In this document: piece after piece, positions 50,210 through 59,265 of the stretch
Layout: each line of letters begins with the position of its first letter
Numbering within the stretch: position 1 is the stretch's first letter
The notes under the pieces: model-generated
Seen by the model: the letters and a program-made list of their open reading frames with translations, nothing else
Told to the model about the DNA's origin: nothing
The model's database searches: none
Translations under genes and position numbers: made by a program
Source of the DNA: Chryseobacterium cupriresistens
GTDB lineage: Bacteria; Bacteroidota; Bacteroidia; Flavobacteriales; Weeksellaceae
Length of the DNA: 64,000 nt
Direction: 5' to 3'
Assembly (NCBI RefSeq): GCF_046614675.1
Contig: NZ_JBKKJT010000005.1
Span: forward strand, 248,001 to 312,000

Positions 50210-52012
50210 ATGATGGAAACAAAATTTACAATGCCCCCAATCAAAGTCCTGCTCATAGCAATGCTCTTTGTTTTTGGAAGATCTTTTTCTCAAACCAACA
50301 ATGGTGCAGTAGGGATTAATACTACTACGCCGAACTCTAATTCCGTTTTGGATGTTATTTCAGGAAATAACAACAAAGGAGTACTTATTCCAAGGTTAAC
50401 AGAAGCGCAGCGAAACGCAATTGTAATCAATCAATCCAATGATGATGGCTTGACGATTTACAACACCACAGAAGACTGTTTCAATTACTGGAGTTTTGTG
50501 GATAAAGAATGGAAAAGTGTGTGCGGACAGCTAGGTAAATCTGTTTTTACCATAGACTGTTCCGCTTCCAAAGCAATGGGAAGCTATGTAAAAGGGAAAG
50601 AACTTACCAATTCCAATTACCTGAAGATTGCCGTGAATGTGACTAAACCCGGTAATTATACCATTTCCGGAACAACCACAAACGGATATAATTTTTATGG
50701 AACCGGAGTATTTCTAAACACCGGAACACAAACAATACAAATTCCGGGACAGGGAACTCCTCAGAATATTCAGACAGATAATGTTGCTCTTGAGGCCAAC
50801 GGAACTGAAGTAACTTGTACCCCTGCGATTTCGATTGCTGTTCTGAGTCCTGCAGGTACCTATACCATGAGCTGTGGAACTGCAACGGTAAATGGAGTAT
50901 ACAAGGTGGGAACTGCTCTTACTGCTTCGAATACAATTACCTTACCTGTAAATGTTTCAACATTGGGAAGTTATACTGTTTCCACTAATACTGTTGACGG
51001 AATTTCTTTCAGCGGATCAGGCACATTTACTTCTACGGGAAATCAGAATATTACATTAAGCGGAACAGGAACTCCAACTTCTACATCGGTGAAAACAATT
51101 ACCATTACTTCCGACAGCCAGGGTGGGGTATCTACAACATGTTCTGTGAATGTAGTGGTTGTCATTCCTAAAAAAACGGTTCTCCATATCGGATTAGAAA
51201 CAGCTTACGGGTATAGCGCCTATACCGGTCCGTCAAGAAGTCTGATGGATTCTCCAACAAACTTTGGTACCACTGCTTCCAGTATTGTTAAGTATGAAGG
51301 TTTTACACATACTTCTTTAGGGAACTCACCTTCTTCAGCAGCTCTTCAGACGGCTCTTAATAATAAGCCGGATATTGTTGTCATTGGATACAACTATACA
51401 CCTAATGCTACAGATGCAGGTTATATTGCTTCCTATCTTAATAAAAAAGGAGTTGTCATTGCGATGACAGATGATACGGGCACTGCACAGAATTTATTCA
51501 GAGGGATATTCTCTGATCCTACCATTTCAGCATCTTATGGAGGCGGTGCAGGTTCAGTGTATGCTCTTACCAATTCTGATGATCCCATCCTTAACGGACC
51601 TTTTGGAGATGTAAGAGGGAAAAACTGGGGTGAAGATGCTTCTACCACAGTAAATATTTCGGGGTTGACAAGCGGATTTGTTCCTTACAGCTATGCGCAG
51701 CCTATCAACAGCACCACTGCCAGAACAGGAATTTCAGGATTAAGAAATACCAGCCTGAACTTTATATGGTTTGGTGACGGTGGCTTTTTAAGTAATGAAA
51801 ATGCTAACGGGAACCAGTATCCAAGTAATACCATTGAGCCTTTTGTTGCCCCAAGTTCAGGAGGGTATTTCCCGGTTCAGAAGTCTTCTTACGGATACGC
51901 AGGAAACGGCTATACAACAGGAGGAATGCAGGTTCAGAATTCAATCCTCTTTGCGAATATGATTGCCTGGGCAATTAAGCAGGCAGAATTCAACGGAATA
52001 AACACACAATGA
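50210..52012 (+). CDS. Large secreted protein with tandem beta repeats and a Rossmann-like C-terminal domain
   Basis: This 600-residue exported protein has a signal peptide around MPPIKVLLIAMLFVFGRSFS. The N-terminal module (GAVGINTTTPNSNSVLDV, KGVLIPRLTEAQRNAI) is common in flavobacterial surface proteins. Two repeats of about 95 residues follow, each ending in a TGTPT-like turn (GYNFYGTGVFLNTGTQTI and GISFSGSGTFTSTGNQNI). The C-terminal 280 residues start KKTVLHIGLETAYGYS and contain KPDIVVIGYNYTP, suggesting a Rossmann or ThuA-like fold (inference). No T9SS tail is visible. Promoter B controls it. Confidence 0.75.
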   Translation: MMETKFTMPPIKVLLIAMLFVFGRSFSQTNNGAVGINTTTPNSNSVLDVISGNNNKGVLIPRLTEAQRNAIVINQSNDDGLTIYNTTEDCFNYWSFVDKEWKSVCGQLGKSVFTIDCSASKAMGSYVKGKELTNSNYLKIAVNVTKPGNYTISGTTTNGYNFYGTGVFLNTGTQTIQIPGQGTPQNIQTDNVALEANGTEVTCTPAISIAVLSPAGTYTMSCGTATVNGVYKVGTALTASNTITLPVNVSTLGSYTVSTNTVDGISFSGSGTFTSTGNQNITLSGTGTPTSTSVKTITITSDSQGGVSTTCSVNVVVVIPKKTVLHIGLETAYGYSAYTGPSRSLMDSPTNFGTTASSIVKYEGFTHTSLGNSPSSAALQTALNNKPDIVVIGYNYTPNATDAGYIASYLNKKGVVIAMTDDTGTAQNLFRGIFSDPTISASYGGGAGSVYALTNSDDPILNGPFGDVRGKNWGEDASTTVNISGLTSGFVPYSYAQPINSTTARTGISGLRNTSLNFIWFGDGGFLSNENANGNQYPSNTIEPFVAPSSGGYFPVQKSSYGYAGNGYTTGGMQVQNSILFANMIAWAIKQAEFNGINTQ

Positions 52013-52031
52013 TAAAAGGTTTTTAAAGATG

Positions 52032-52064
52032 ACTCCGGCACGATTATTCATGCCGGAGTTTTTT
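52032..52064 (+). terminator. Terminator after the secreted repeat protein
   Basis: ACTCCGGCA (52032-52040) pairs perfectly with TGCCGGAGT (52051-52059) around a 10-base loop, followed by a T run that reaches into the stop codon of the convergent DUF1801 gene. Confidence 0.8.
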
Positions 52065-52410
52065 ATTTTATATGTCTTTTAACTTCCTGTACAAGGTTTA
52101 ATATGAATTCTACGGGAATATCCTCCTCCGTATCAATAAGAAGGATTTTAAACTTCTTTCTGCCGTCCTGGATCAATTCAGGATAATCAAGCCGGTCACC
52201 ATGATAAAAACTCAGGTAGTGCTTTTTGTATTTTTTGCTGTAATAGAAATAGCACAGCATTTTCTTTTTGTATTTGATAAACGGAAGCCCGAAACTGAAT
52301 GTTTCTGTAATATTTTCCGGATCTGAAGCTAAGATCGTATCACGCAAAAATAAAAGAGTACTTCTTTCAGGCTCTTCGATTCTGTAGAAATACTCTTGTA
52401 TAGGATTCAT
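52063..52410 (-). CDS. DUF1801 domain protein
   Basis: A 115-residue cytoplasmic protein of the YdhG/DUF1801 type. The start NPIQEYFYRIEEPERSTLLFLRDTI and the FSFGLPFIKYKKKMLCYFYY strand pattern match. The family is thought to be related to frataxin-like or iron-handling folds, but no firm function exists. It is the last gene of a short minus-strand run after the ABC exporter, 18 bases downstream. Confidence 0.82.
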   Translation of the reverse strand: MNPIQEYFYRIEEPERSTLLFLRDTILASDPENITETFSFGLPFIKYKKKMLCYFYYSKKYKKHYLSFYHGDRLDYPELIQDGRKKFKILLIDTEEDIPVEFILNLVQEVKRHIK

Positions 52411-52428
52411 TGTAATTCAGTTATAAGA

Positions 52429-54267
52429 TTAGTCGAAGTTTTGAAGTTCGACAAGTTTGTGATACATTCCTCTTTTTGCAATCAGGTCGTGGTGGGTTCC
52501 CTGTTCTACGATATCACCTTTTTCCATCACTACAATCCAGTCTGCTTTCTGAATGGTTGAAAGACGGTGGGCAATCACTAAAGAAGTTCTGTTTTCCATC
52601 ATCTTCTCCAGTGCATCCTGTACGAATCTTTCGGATTCTGTATCCAAAGCTGAAGTTGCTTCATCAAGAATCATGATCGGTGGGTTCTTCAATACCGCTC
52701 TGGCAATAGAAACCCTTTGTTTCTGACCTCCGGAAAGTTTACCTCCGTCATCTCCGATATTGGAATCATATCCTTCAGGAAGTGTGGTGATAAATGCATC
52801 TGCATTGGCAATTTTAGCGGCTGCAATCACTTCTTCTCTGGTGGCATCAGGTTTACCCATCAGAATATTATTGTAAACGGAATCATTGAATAATACAGAT
52901 TCCTGGGTTACCATTCCCAATAGCTTACGGTATTCCTGTAGTTTTAAATGTTTGATATCTGTTCCGTCAATCAGAATTTCTCCTTCCGAAACATCATAAA
53001 ATCTTGCTAATAAATTGGCAATCGTTGTTTTACCACTTCCACTTTGCCCAACAAGAGCAACCGTTTTCCCTTTTGGAATAGAAAGGGAGAAGTTTTTAAG
53101 AATCGTATGATCTTTATCGTAATAAAAACCAATATTATTAAATTCGATAGAATGCTTTAATGTTGAGATAGAAACAGGATTGGGTACTTCGTCAATTTTC
53201 ACATCAGCATCAAGAATAGCTAAAACTCTTTCAAGAGAAGCTTCACCCTTCTGAACATTCGAAATAGATTGAGATAAACTTTTCACAGGAGGTAAAATCT
53301 GGAAGAAAATACCCAGGAAAACCAAAAAATCTGCAGGTGAAATACTTTGTTCTACAATGATTTGTTTTCCCCCATACCAAGCAATAATTAAGAATGTTAC
53401 TGAACCTAAAAATTCGCTCATCGGAGATGCTAATTCTTTTTTTCTTCCCAGACTTATAGAACTGTTAATCCATCTCTGCATAGACTGCATAAAACGGTTG
53501 TCCATTATTTTTTCTGCACTAAAAATTTTAATAACCTTTGTAGATTTCAATGTTTCGTCTACAATTGAGAAGATATTCCCCATTTCATTCTGCGCTTCGT
53601 GGGAGTCTTTTTTCAGACTTTTTCCAATTAAAGCAATCATAGTTCCCATTACCGGTAATACCAGAAGTGAGAAAAGAGTCATTTCTGTACTTAAAAAGAA
53701 AAGAGTCACCAATGTACTGATCAGCATGAAAGGTGCATTGATTAATTCAACTAAACTTCCTAAAATATTCCCTTCAACTTCACCCACATCATTGGACATA
53801 CGGGACATCAGATCTCCCTTTCTGCTTTCTGTAAAAAAGGAAACAGGTAAAGCAAGAATCTTTCTGTACATTGCTCCACGAAGGTCTTTAGTAACCCCTA
53901 CACGGTAATTGATCAATAAAAATGAACCTAAATATCTGAAAAGGTTTCTCAGTAAAAACATAAACGCTGTTACCACGCAAAGCCACGCCAAAACGTTAAG
54001 TGCTCCATACTGGGTTACTAAACTCTGAACATAGTAATTGGCATATTCTTTTGCGTAGGAGAAAAAATCTAAAATTTCTCCCGAATACACAGGGGGATGG
54101 CTGTATTTTTTAGCCTCAATGGTTCCGAAAAGCATTCCCAAAACAGGTAGAATAGTTCCTAAGGAAGCAATCTGAAATACAGAATACATAAGATTGAAAA
54201 ACAAACTTCCGTAGATGTATTTTTGGTGAGGTCTTGCGAACTTTAGTATTTTAATATATTGGTTCAT
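52429..54267 (-). CDS. ABC exporter, MsbA-like (membrane plus ATPase)
   Basis: This 612-residue half-transporter joins a six-helix membrane domain (about 15-330) to an ATPase domain (about 365-610). The latter has Walker A GQSGSGKTTIANLL, the signature LSGGQKQRVSIARAV, Walker B IMILDEATSALD and the H-loop in IAHRLSTIQKAD. MsbA-like exporters flip lipid A-core or other lipids and drugs across the inner membrane. Substrate cannot be told from sequence. It starts its own transcript; the M28 gene upstream ends at a terminator. Confidence 0.92.
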   Translation of the reverse strand: MNQYIKILKFARPHQKYIYGSLFFNLMYSVFQIASLGTILPVLGMLFGTIEAKKYSHPPVYSGEILDFFSYAKEYANYYVQSLVTQYGALNVLAWLCVVTAFMFLLRNLFRYLGSFLLINYRVGVTKDLRGAMYRKILALPVSFFTESRKGDLMSRMSNDVGEVEGNILGSLVELINAPFMLISTLVTLFFLSTEMTLFSLLVLPVMGTMIALIGKSLKKDSHEAQNEMGNIFSIVDETLKSTKVIKIFSAEKIMDNRFMQSMQRWINSSISLGRKKELASPMSEFLGSVTFLIIAWYGGKQIIVEQSISPADFLVFLGIFFQILPPVKSLSQSISNVQKGEASLERVLAILDADVKIDEVPNPVSISTLKHSIEFNNIGFYYDKDHTILKNFSLSIPKGKTVALVGQSGSGKTTIANLLARFYDVSEGEILIDGTDIKHLKLQEYRKLLGMVTQESVLFNDSVYNNILMGKPDATREEVIAAAKIANADAFITTLPEGYDSNIGDDGGKLSGGQKQRVSIARAVLKNPPIMILDEATSALDTESERFVQDALEKMMENRTSLVIAHRLSTIQKADWIVVMEKGDIVEQGTHHDLIAKRGMYHKLVELQNFD

Positions 54268-54462
54268 TCAATGAAAAAATTGGATAGCAAAATTACGTAA
54301 AATTAAAAGATAAGACGTTCTTAATCCTGTTTTACTTTACCGGATAAGTTTCAAAAAGTGTCTTTTTGTTACAACTCAGCACTATTAAGCATTATTTTTT
54401 TGCTTAAATAAACCTGAACTTGGCTTAAGAACAGGAAATCGTAAGGTGTTGCTGTTTAATAA

Positions 54463-54489
54463 AAAAAACTGCTGAAAGAGCAGTTTTTT
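54463..54489 (-). terminator. Intrinsic terminator after the M28 peptidase
   Basis: AAAAAACTGCT (54463-54473) pairs perfectly with AGCAGTTTTTT (54479-54489) around GAAAG. Both strands have long T runs; on the minus strand it ends the peptidase transcript. Confidence 0.85.
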
Positions 54490-54502
54490 ATAATGATTTC
54501 AC

Positions 54503-55423
54503 TTAAAATTTCACCTGATCATTGTATTTAGGAGCAAAATTTTTAGGACTCAGTTTATCCAGTGTTTTTCCCAAATTATTGATGATCTGAGTCATATTAT
54601 CAAAATCGACAACGTTGATGTCATCATTTTCATGGTGATAATGAGACGCTTTGGTCATATCAACAGTAGAAAATGAATGGGCAATGATTTTCTTTTTGAC
54701 AAAGCTTACATTATCTGAACGGTAAAACAGCTGCTGTTTTGCATAAGGGTCAGCATTAATTTTTAATCCGTTTACTGCATTTTGATTGAAAAGTTCATCA
54801 AGGTCAGAGAATCCGTCTCCCGTCATATATAATGCATTTTTTCCCCACTGAGATTCCGTAGCAACCATTTCGAAATTAAAAAGAGCTGTCATTTTATTAT
54901 AAATATGATCCAGATTCTTATCAGTGGAAATCGCTCTTGAACCCAGCATTCCTTTCTCTTCTCCATTAAATGCCATGAACACCATAGAGAATTCCGGTTT
55001 TTTGTTTTTAAAATAATCGGCGATACCTACCAGAGTCGTGATTCCGCTGGCATCATCATCTGCTCCGTTATAAATATTATCTCCGCTTTTATCACTGGTT
55101 CCGATATGATCAAAATGTCCTGAAAAACCAAGGTACTGATCAGATTTTCCTTTTTTAATTCCACAGACATTGTATACGGTCTTTCCATTGTAATCAAAAG
55201 GTACCAGATAAGATTTTCCGGTACAGTATTCCAGATTATTTTCTTTGAAAAGTGCAGCGATGTAATTGGCTGCATTTTCATTTTCCAGGGTTCCGATTTC
55301 ACGGCCTTTCATTTCATCTGAAGCGAGAGTGGAAAGAACTGTCTTTACTCTTTCTTTGGAAACCTCCTGAGCAAAAGTGAATATGGAGAATAGTGATAAA
55401 GTAAGATACGTTAGCTTTTTCAT
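54503..55423 (-). CDS. M28 family zinc aminopeptidase, secreted
   Basis: A 306-residue exported peptidase with signal peptide at 1-18 (FSIFTFAQ). M28 enzymes carry two zinc ions and remove N-terminal residues. The ligand and catalytic motifs are visible: GHFDHIGTSDKSG, NGADDDASGITTL (bridging Asp), and NGEEKGMLGS, with the catalytic Glu and a zinc Glu. A later SFSTVDMTKASHYHHENDD provides the last His. It probably works in the periplasm or outside, degrading peptides. Terminators flank it. Confidence 0.9.
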   Translation of the reverse strand: MKKLTYLTLSLFSIFTFAQEVSKERVKTVLSTLASDEMKGREIGTLENENAANYIAALFKENNLEYCTGKSYLVPFDYNGKTVYNVCGIKKGKSDQYLGFSGHFDHIGTSDKSGDNIYNGADDDASGITTLVGIADYFKNKKPEFSMVFMAFNGEEKGMLGSRAISTDKNLDHIYNKMTALFNFEMVATESQWGKNALYMTGDGFSDLDELFNQNAVNGLKINADPYAKQQLFYRSDNVSFVKKKIIAHSFSTVDMTKASHYHHENDDINVVDFDNMTQIINNLGKTLDKLSPKNFAPKYNDQVKF

Positions 55424-55514
55424 TGTCTTTTATTAAAGTTATAGGATCTGTCGTATTTTTAACTCAAAAGTTGCAATGAATTTACATAAAATAAATTAAG
55501 AGTGTACGACAAAT

Positions 55515-55542
55515 AAAAAACAGCTCCTTAAAAGAAGCTGTT
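55515..55542 (-). terminator. Intrinsic terminator after the DUF4293 gene
   Basis: AACAGCTCCTT (55519-55529) pairs with AAGAAGCTGTT (55532-55542) with one mismatch; on the minus strand six T follow. Confidence 0.75.
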
Positions 55543-55566
55543 CTCACTCAAAAAATCGTTGTAAGG

Positions 55567-55956
55567 CTATCGAAGTCTGTCTACAGATTTTACGAGCCTC
55601 TCATCTTTACGGATATAAATGTTTGCTATGAACAAACAGATTACCGCAATCAATGGGAAAATCGGCTCAATACCCTTCTCAGGAATTTGAATTCCTCCGG
55701 ATAAGTTTAGTAACCAGTACGCCAATACACCAATCAACAAAGCGTTTATAATGATGCTGATGGTATTCAGCAAAATTTGTCTTTTTCTGTTTTTGAAACT
55801 GAAAATACTTAATGCTCCGATAACAACAAGTACGATACAGCCTATATTAAGTAAAGGAATACTGTCTGAAATGACAACATCCTGTCCTGTTATAAAAAGG
55901 AAAACCGCAGCTAAAACTGCTAATAAGGTCCATATGGTTTGTATTCTCTGTAGCAT
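55567..55956 (-). CDS. DUF4293 membrane protein
   Basis: A 129-residue inner-membrane protein with four hydrophobic segments (about 8-25, 35-53, 65-85 and 100-116). The start MLQRIQTIWTLLAVLAAVFL and the charged end RKDERLVKSVDRL are typical of DUF4293. The family is confined to Bacteroidota and usually lies beside rho, as here, divergent with 144 bases between. Function unknown. Confidence 0.85.
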   Translation of the reverse strand: MLQRIQTIWTLLAVLAAVFLFITGQDVVISDSIPLLNIGCIVLVVIGALSIFSFKNRKRQILLNTISIIINALLIGVLAYWLLNLSGGIQIPEKGIEPIFPLIAVICLFIANIYIRKDERLVKSVDRLR

Positions 55957-56100
55957 TGAATATTAAATTCTTGGCAAAAATAATATAAATTTTGCACAAT
56001 TCAAAAATAAGTGTAGATTTGCATTATACAATGTACTTGAAAACAAAAGTCACCGGACTTACTTTTCTTACTCACAATTAATTACATTTTTACATTAAAT

Positions 56101-57930
56101 ATGTTTAACATAGAAACGTTAAGGTCAAAATCCGTAACGGAACTGACTAAAATCTTGAAAGATTTGGGCGTTAAAGTTGCAAGAAACAGCAATGAAAATG
56201 ACAAGATCTTTGCTATTCTTGACTTTCAGGCTTCTAACCCTAAAGTCGCAAAAGATTATTTCAACGCCACCGAAACCGCCAGTATAAATACTGAAGAGGC
56301 TCCAGCAGAAAAACCTGCCAAAGCCCCGGCAAAAAAAGCTGCCCCTAAAAAAACAGCAGCCAAGCCAAAAGCAAATGCAAAAGCTCCGGTAGAACCTAAA
56401 ACAGAGGAAATAGTAGAAGAAAAGGTAGCTGCTCCTGAAGAAATTAAACCGGAAGAACCCAAAGTGGAAACCACAGCAGCCACGGTAACAGAAGAAACCG
56501 CAGCAGGCGCTCAGGCCAAAAAGAAAAGAAAAAGAGTTTCAACCAATGCCACAAACGCAGAAGTATCTCAGGAAAGAACTGAAACTCCAAAAAACACAGA
56601 ACCTCAAGAGCCTGCCCAGGCTGAAGAAAGGCCTAACAATCCTCAACAACCACAGGCTAACAGACCTCAAAAAGGACACAACCATCCACAGAACGGTGGA
56701 AACCAACATAAAAACCAAAACCAGCAACATCAGCAGCACCAAAACCAAAATCAGAATCAAAACAGACATTCTGAAAAGGCTGAGGAGCAGAATGACCATA
56801 AAAAAGAATTCAATTTCGATGGATTGGTAAGCATTGAAGGGGTTTTGGAAATCTTACCGGATAACTACGGATTTTTACGTTCTTCAGATTTCAGCTATAT
56901 CTCTTCTCCTGATGATGTGTATGTTTCTACAGCTCAGATCAGAAATTTCGGTTTGAAAACAGGAGATACAGTAAAAGGAATTGTAAGACTTCCGAAAGAA
57001 GGTGAGAAATACTTTTCATTATTAAGACCTACAGAAGTTAACGGACGTGATCTTGCATTTATCAAAGACCGTGTTGCTTTTGAATATCTTACCCCGCTTT
57101 TCCCTGAAGAGAAATTTAATCTCGCTGGAAGCGGTTCTACAGTGTCCACACGAATTGTAGATTTATTTGCACCTATCGGAAAAGGACAGAGAGCAATGAT
57201 CGTTGCACAGCCTAAAACAGGTAAGACGATGCTGCTTAAAGATATTGCTAATTCTATTGCAGCCAACCACCCGGAAGTATACATGATGGTTCTTCTGATT
57301 GATGAACGTCCGGAGGAGGTTACTGACATGGAAAGAAGTGTGAATGCAGAAGTAATTGCTTCTACATTTGATGAAGCTGCTGAAAAACATGTAAAAGTAG
57401 CCAATCTTGTTCTTGCAAAAGCACAAAGAATGGTAGAATGCGGACATGATGTAGTCATCTTGCTGGATTCTATCACCAGATTGGCAAGAGCATATAACAC
57501 GGTAACTCCGGCATCTGGAAAAGTACTTTCCGGTGGGGTAGATGCCAATGCACTTCACAAGCCGAAAAGATTCTTCGGAGCTGCAAGAAAGATTGAAGGT
57601 GGAGGATCTCTTACAATCATTGCAACAGCATTGATTGATACAGGATCCAAGATGGATGAAGTAATCTTTGAAGAATTCAAAGGTACAGGTAACATGGAAC
57701 TTCAGCTAGACAGAAAAATTGCCAACAGAAGAATTTATCCTGCTATTGATCTTGTAGCATCAAGTACCCGTAGAGATGATCTTCTTCTTGATGAAGTAAC
57801 TTCACAGAGAATGTGGATTCTTAGAAAATATCTTTCTGAGATGAACCCTGTGGAAGCGATGGAATTTGTAGATAAAAACATCAAAGGAACTCTTAATAAT
57901 GAGGAATTCCTGATGTCAATGAATAAATAA
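56101..57930 (+). CDS. rho: Transcription termination factor Rho with disordered insert
   Basis: This 609-residue hexameric helicase ends transcription. An N-terminal Rho-N helix domain (1-48) is followed by a long low-complexity insert (about 52-238). The insert is first Ala/Lys/Pro/Glu-rich, then Asn/Gln/His-rich (HQQHQNQNQNQNR). The RNA-binding OSB domain starts near GLVSIEGVLEILPDNYGFLR. The motor has Walker A QPKTGKTMLLKDIA, VVILLDSITRLARAYN and the Q/R-loop region VDANALHKPKRFFGAARK. Related Bacteroides Rho proteins use such an insert for condensate formation, as I recall. A terminator follows. Confidence 0.95.
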   Translation: MFNIETLRSKSVTELTKILKDLGVKVARNSNENDKIFAILDFQASNPKVAKDYFNATETASINTEEAPAEKPAKAPAKKAAPKKTAAKPKANAKAPVEPKTEEIVEEKVAAPEEIKPEEPKVETTAATVTEETAAGAQAKKKRKRVSTNATNAEVSQERTETPKNTEPQEPAQAEERPNNPQQPQANRPQKGHNHPQNGGNQHKNQNQQHQQHQNQNQNQNRHSEKAEEQNDHKKEFNFDGLVSIEGVLEILPDNYGFLRSSDFSYISSPDDVYVSTAQIRNFGLKTGDTVKGIVRLPKEGEKYFSLLRPTEVNGRDLAFIKDRVAFEYLTPLFPEEKFNLAGSGSTVSTRIVDLFAPIGKGQRAMIVAQPKTGKTMLLKDIANSIAANHPEVYMMVLLIDERPEEVTDMERSVNAEVIASTFDEAAEKHVKVANLVLAKAQRMVECGHDVVILLDSITRLARAYNTVTPASGKVLSGGVDANALHKPKRFFGAARKIEGGGSLTIIATALIDTGSKMDEVIFEEFKGTGNMELQLDRKIANRRIYPAIDLVASSTRRDDLLLDEVTSQRMWILRKYLSEMNPVEAMEFVDKNIKGTLNNEEFLMSMNK

Positions 57931-57954
57931 ATTAATTTAATTATTGTTAAATAG

Positions 57955-57984
57955 AAAGCACGGATCATCAGGTTCGTGCTTTTT
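57955..57984 (+). terminator. Intrinsic terminator after rho
   Basis: AAAGCACG (57955-57962) pairs with CGTGCTTT (57975-57982) around a 12-base loop, followed by T. Confidence 0.75.
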
Positions 57985-58069
57985 GTTGATATTACATAAA
58001 AAAATAAAACTTAATTCATTCTAAATCAATATATCAATGTTAAAGATTTATTAAAGTAATCCAGAATCC

Positions 58070-58100
58070 TTGATAATCCCTTAAATATTGGCTAATTTTG
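58070..58100 (+). promoter_or_regulatory. Superoxide dismutase promoter
   Basis: TTG (58070-58072) and TAATTTTG (58093-58100) are separated by exactly 20 bases, matching the Flavobacteriia vegetative consensus. The box lies 25 bases before the ATG at 58126. Confidence 0.7.
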
Positions 58101-58125
58101 AATTATAACATTAAAAATAAAGATT

Positions 58126-58722
58126 ATGTCATTTGAATTACCAAAACTAGGATATGCATACGATGCATTAGAGCCAACGATCGATGCAAGAACTATGGAA
58201 ATCCACCATACAAAACACCACCAGGCATATATTGACAATTTAAATAAAGCAATTGAAGGAACTGAACTAGCAGGAAAAACTATTGAAGAAATCTGCCAGA
58301 CAGGAACTGATAAACCAGCTGTAAGAAATAACGGAGGAGGTCACTTCAACCATTCTTTATTCTGGGAAATTTTAACTCCCGGAGGAAGCAAAGAACCGGT
58401 AGGAAATGTAAAAGCTGCTATTGAAAACTACGGAGGTTTTGATAAATTCAAAACTGATTTTTCTGAAGCTGCTAAAACAAGATTCGGTTCAGGATGGGCT
58501 TGGTTGGTAAAAAATGCTGACGGTTCCGTATCTGTTTCTTCTACGCCAAACCAGGACAACCCGTTAATGCCTGTAGCAGACGTTAAAGGAACTCCTGTTT
58601 TAGGATTAGATGTTTGGGAGCACGCTTATTACTTAAACTACCAAAACAGAAGACCAGACTATGTTTCTGCATTCTTCGATGTAGTAAACTGGGATAAAGT
58701 AGAAGAATTATTCAATAAATAA
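58126..58722 (+). CDS. Superoxide dismutase (Fe/Mn family)
   Basis: This 198-residue cytoplasmic enzyme converts superoxide to oxygen and peroxide. All four metal ligands are visible: His27 in MEIHHTKHHQAYI, His75 in GGHFNHSLFWE, and Asp161 and His165 in LGLDVWEHAYYLNY. The C-terminus YVSAFFDVVNWDKVEELF is typical. Sequence alone does not separate iron from manganese use with confidence. It has its own promoter and terminator and so forms a single-gene unit. Confidence 0.95.
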   Translation: MSFELPKLGYAYDALEPTIDARTMEIHHTKHHQAYIDNLNKAIEGTELAGKTIEEICQTGTDKPAVRNNGGGHFNHSLFWEILTPGGSKEPVGNVKAAIENYGGFDKFKTDFSEAAKTRFGSGWAWLVKNADGSVSVSSTPNQDNPLMPVADVKGTPVLGLDVWEHAYYLNYQNRRPDYVSAFFDVVNWDKVEELFNK

Positions 58723-58743
58723 TTTTCAGCTATTATAAAAATG

Positions 58744-58774
58744 AAAAGGTTCAGAATTACTCTGAACCTTTTTT
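58744..58774 (+). terminator. Intrinsic terminator after superoxide dismutase
   Basis: AAAAGGTTCAGA (58744-58755) pairs perfectly with TCTGAACCTTTT (58761-58772) around a 5-base loop, with T following. Confidence 0.9.
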
Positions 58775-58793
58775 ATTGACTATGCTTTAAAAT

Positions 58794-59213
58794 TTACCTT
58801 ATCGCATCACTTCCGGATAATCCATTTAATCTTAGCTTATACTTCCAGTTTACATAGACAAAAACCTGGTATAATTTATATTCAAACTTGATCCCGTAAT
58901 TTTCCTTGGGATCATAATCTATCCCCGATTCTATAATATTTCTGTATCTGCCGGAATTATAATAACTGTTCCATTCGTTGACCAAAAAAGTATTTTTTGT
59001 CTTGAGATAAGATTCTGAGTACTGGCTGATCGGTTTGGCAACAGCATTTATAAAATAATCAAATTGGGTATCTATAACGGTAAGGTCCCATTCTCCGTCT
59101 TCATTTTTAGAAGGCTTCATTTCATGCTGCTCTTTATCTTTCTTCGGCGTTTCCTGAGAAAAGCAGCTGAAAGGTACCAATGCAATCATTACTAATAAAA
59201 TAATATTTTTCAT
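58794..59213 (-). CDS. DUF6146 family exported protein
   Basis: This 139-residue protein has a signal peptide (LVMIALVPFSCFSQ); the Cys before Phe could also make it a lipoprotein. The mature part has the DUF6146 pattern: GEWDLTVIDTQFDYFINAVAKP, then FLVNEWNSYYNSGRYRN and GIDYDPKENYGIKFEYKLYQVFVYV. No function is established. It follows the EEP nuclease by 52 bases, with a terminator in the gap. Confidence 0.8.
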   Translation of the reverse strand: MKNIILLVMIALVPFSCFSQETPKKDKEQHEMKPSKNEDGEWDLTVIDTQFDYFINAVAKPISQYSESYLKTKNTFLVNEWNSYYNSGRYRNIIESGIDYDPKENYGIKFEYKLYQVFVYVNWKYKLRLNGLSGSDAIR

Positions 59214-59231
59214 GACACAAATATTTTATAT

Positions 59232-59256
59232 AAAAAAAGCACTCCAATAAGAGTGC
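59232..59256 (-). terminator. Terminator after the EEP nuclease
   Basis: GCACTC (59239-59244) and GAGTGC (59251-59256) form a 6-base stem with a 6-base loop; on the minus strand seven T follow (59232-59238). Confidence 0.65.
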
Positions 59257-59265
59257 CTAAATTTT

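Noticed and set aside
56256..56799. Long minus-strand open frames across rho
   Set aside because: They mirror the low-complexity codons of the rho insert and have Val/Leu/Ser-only composition; they are shadows.
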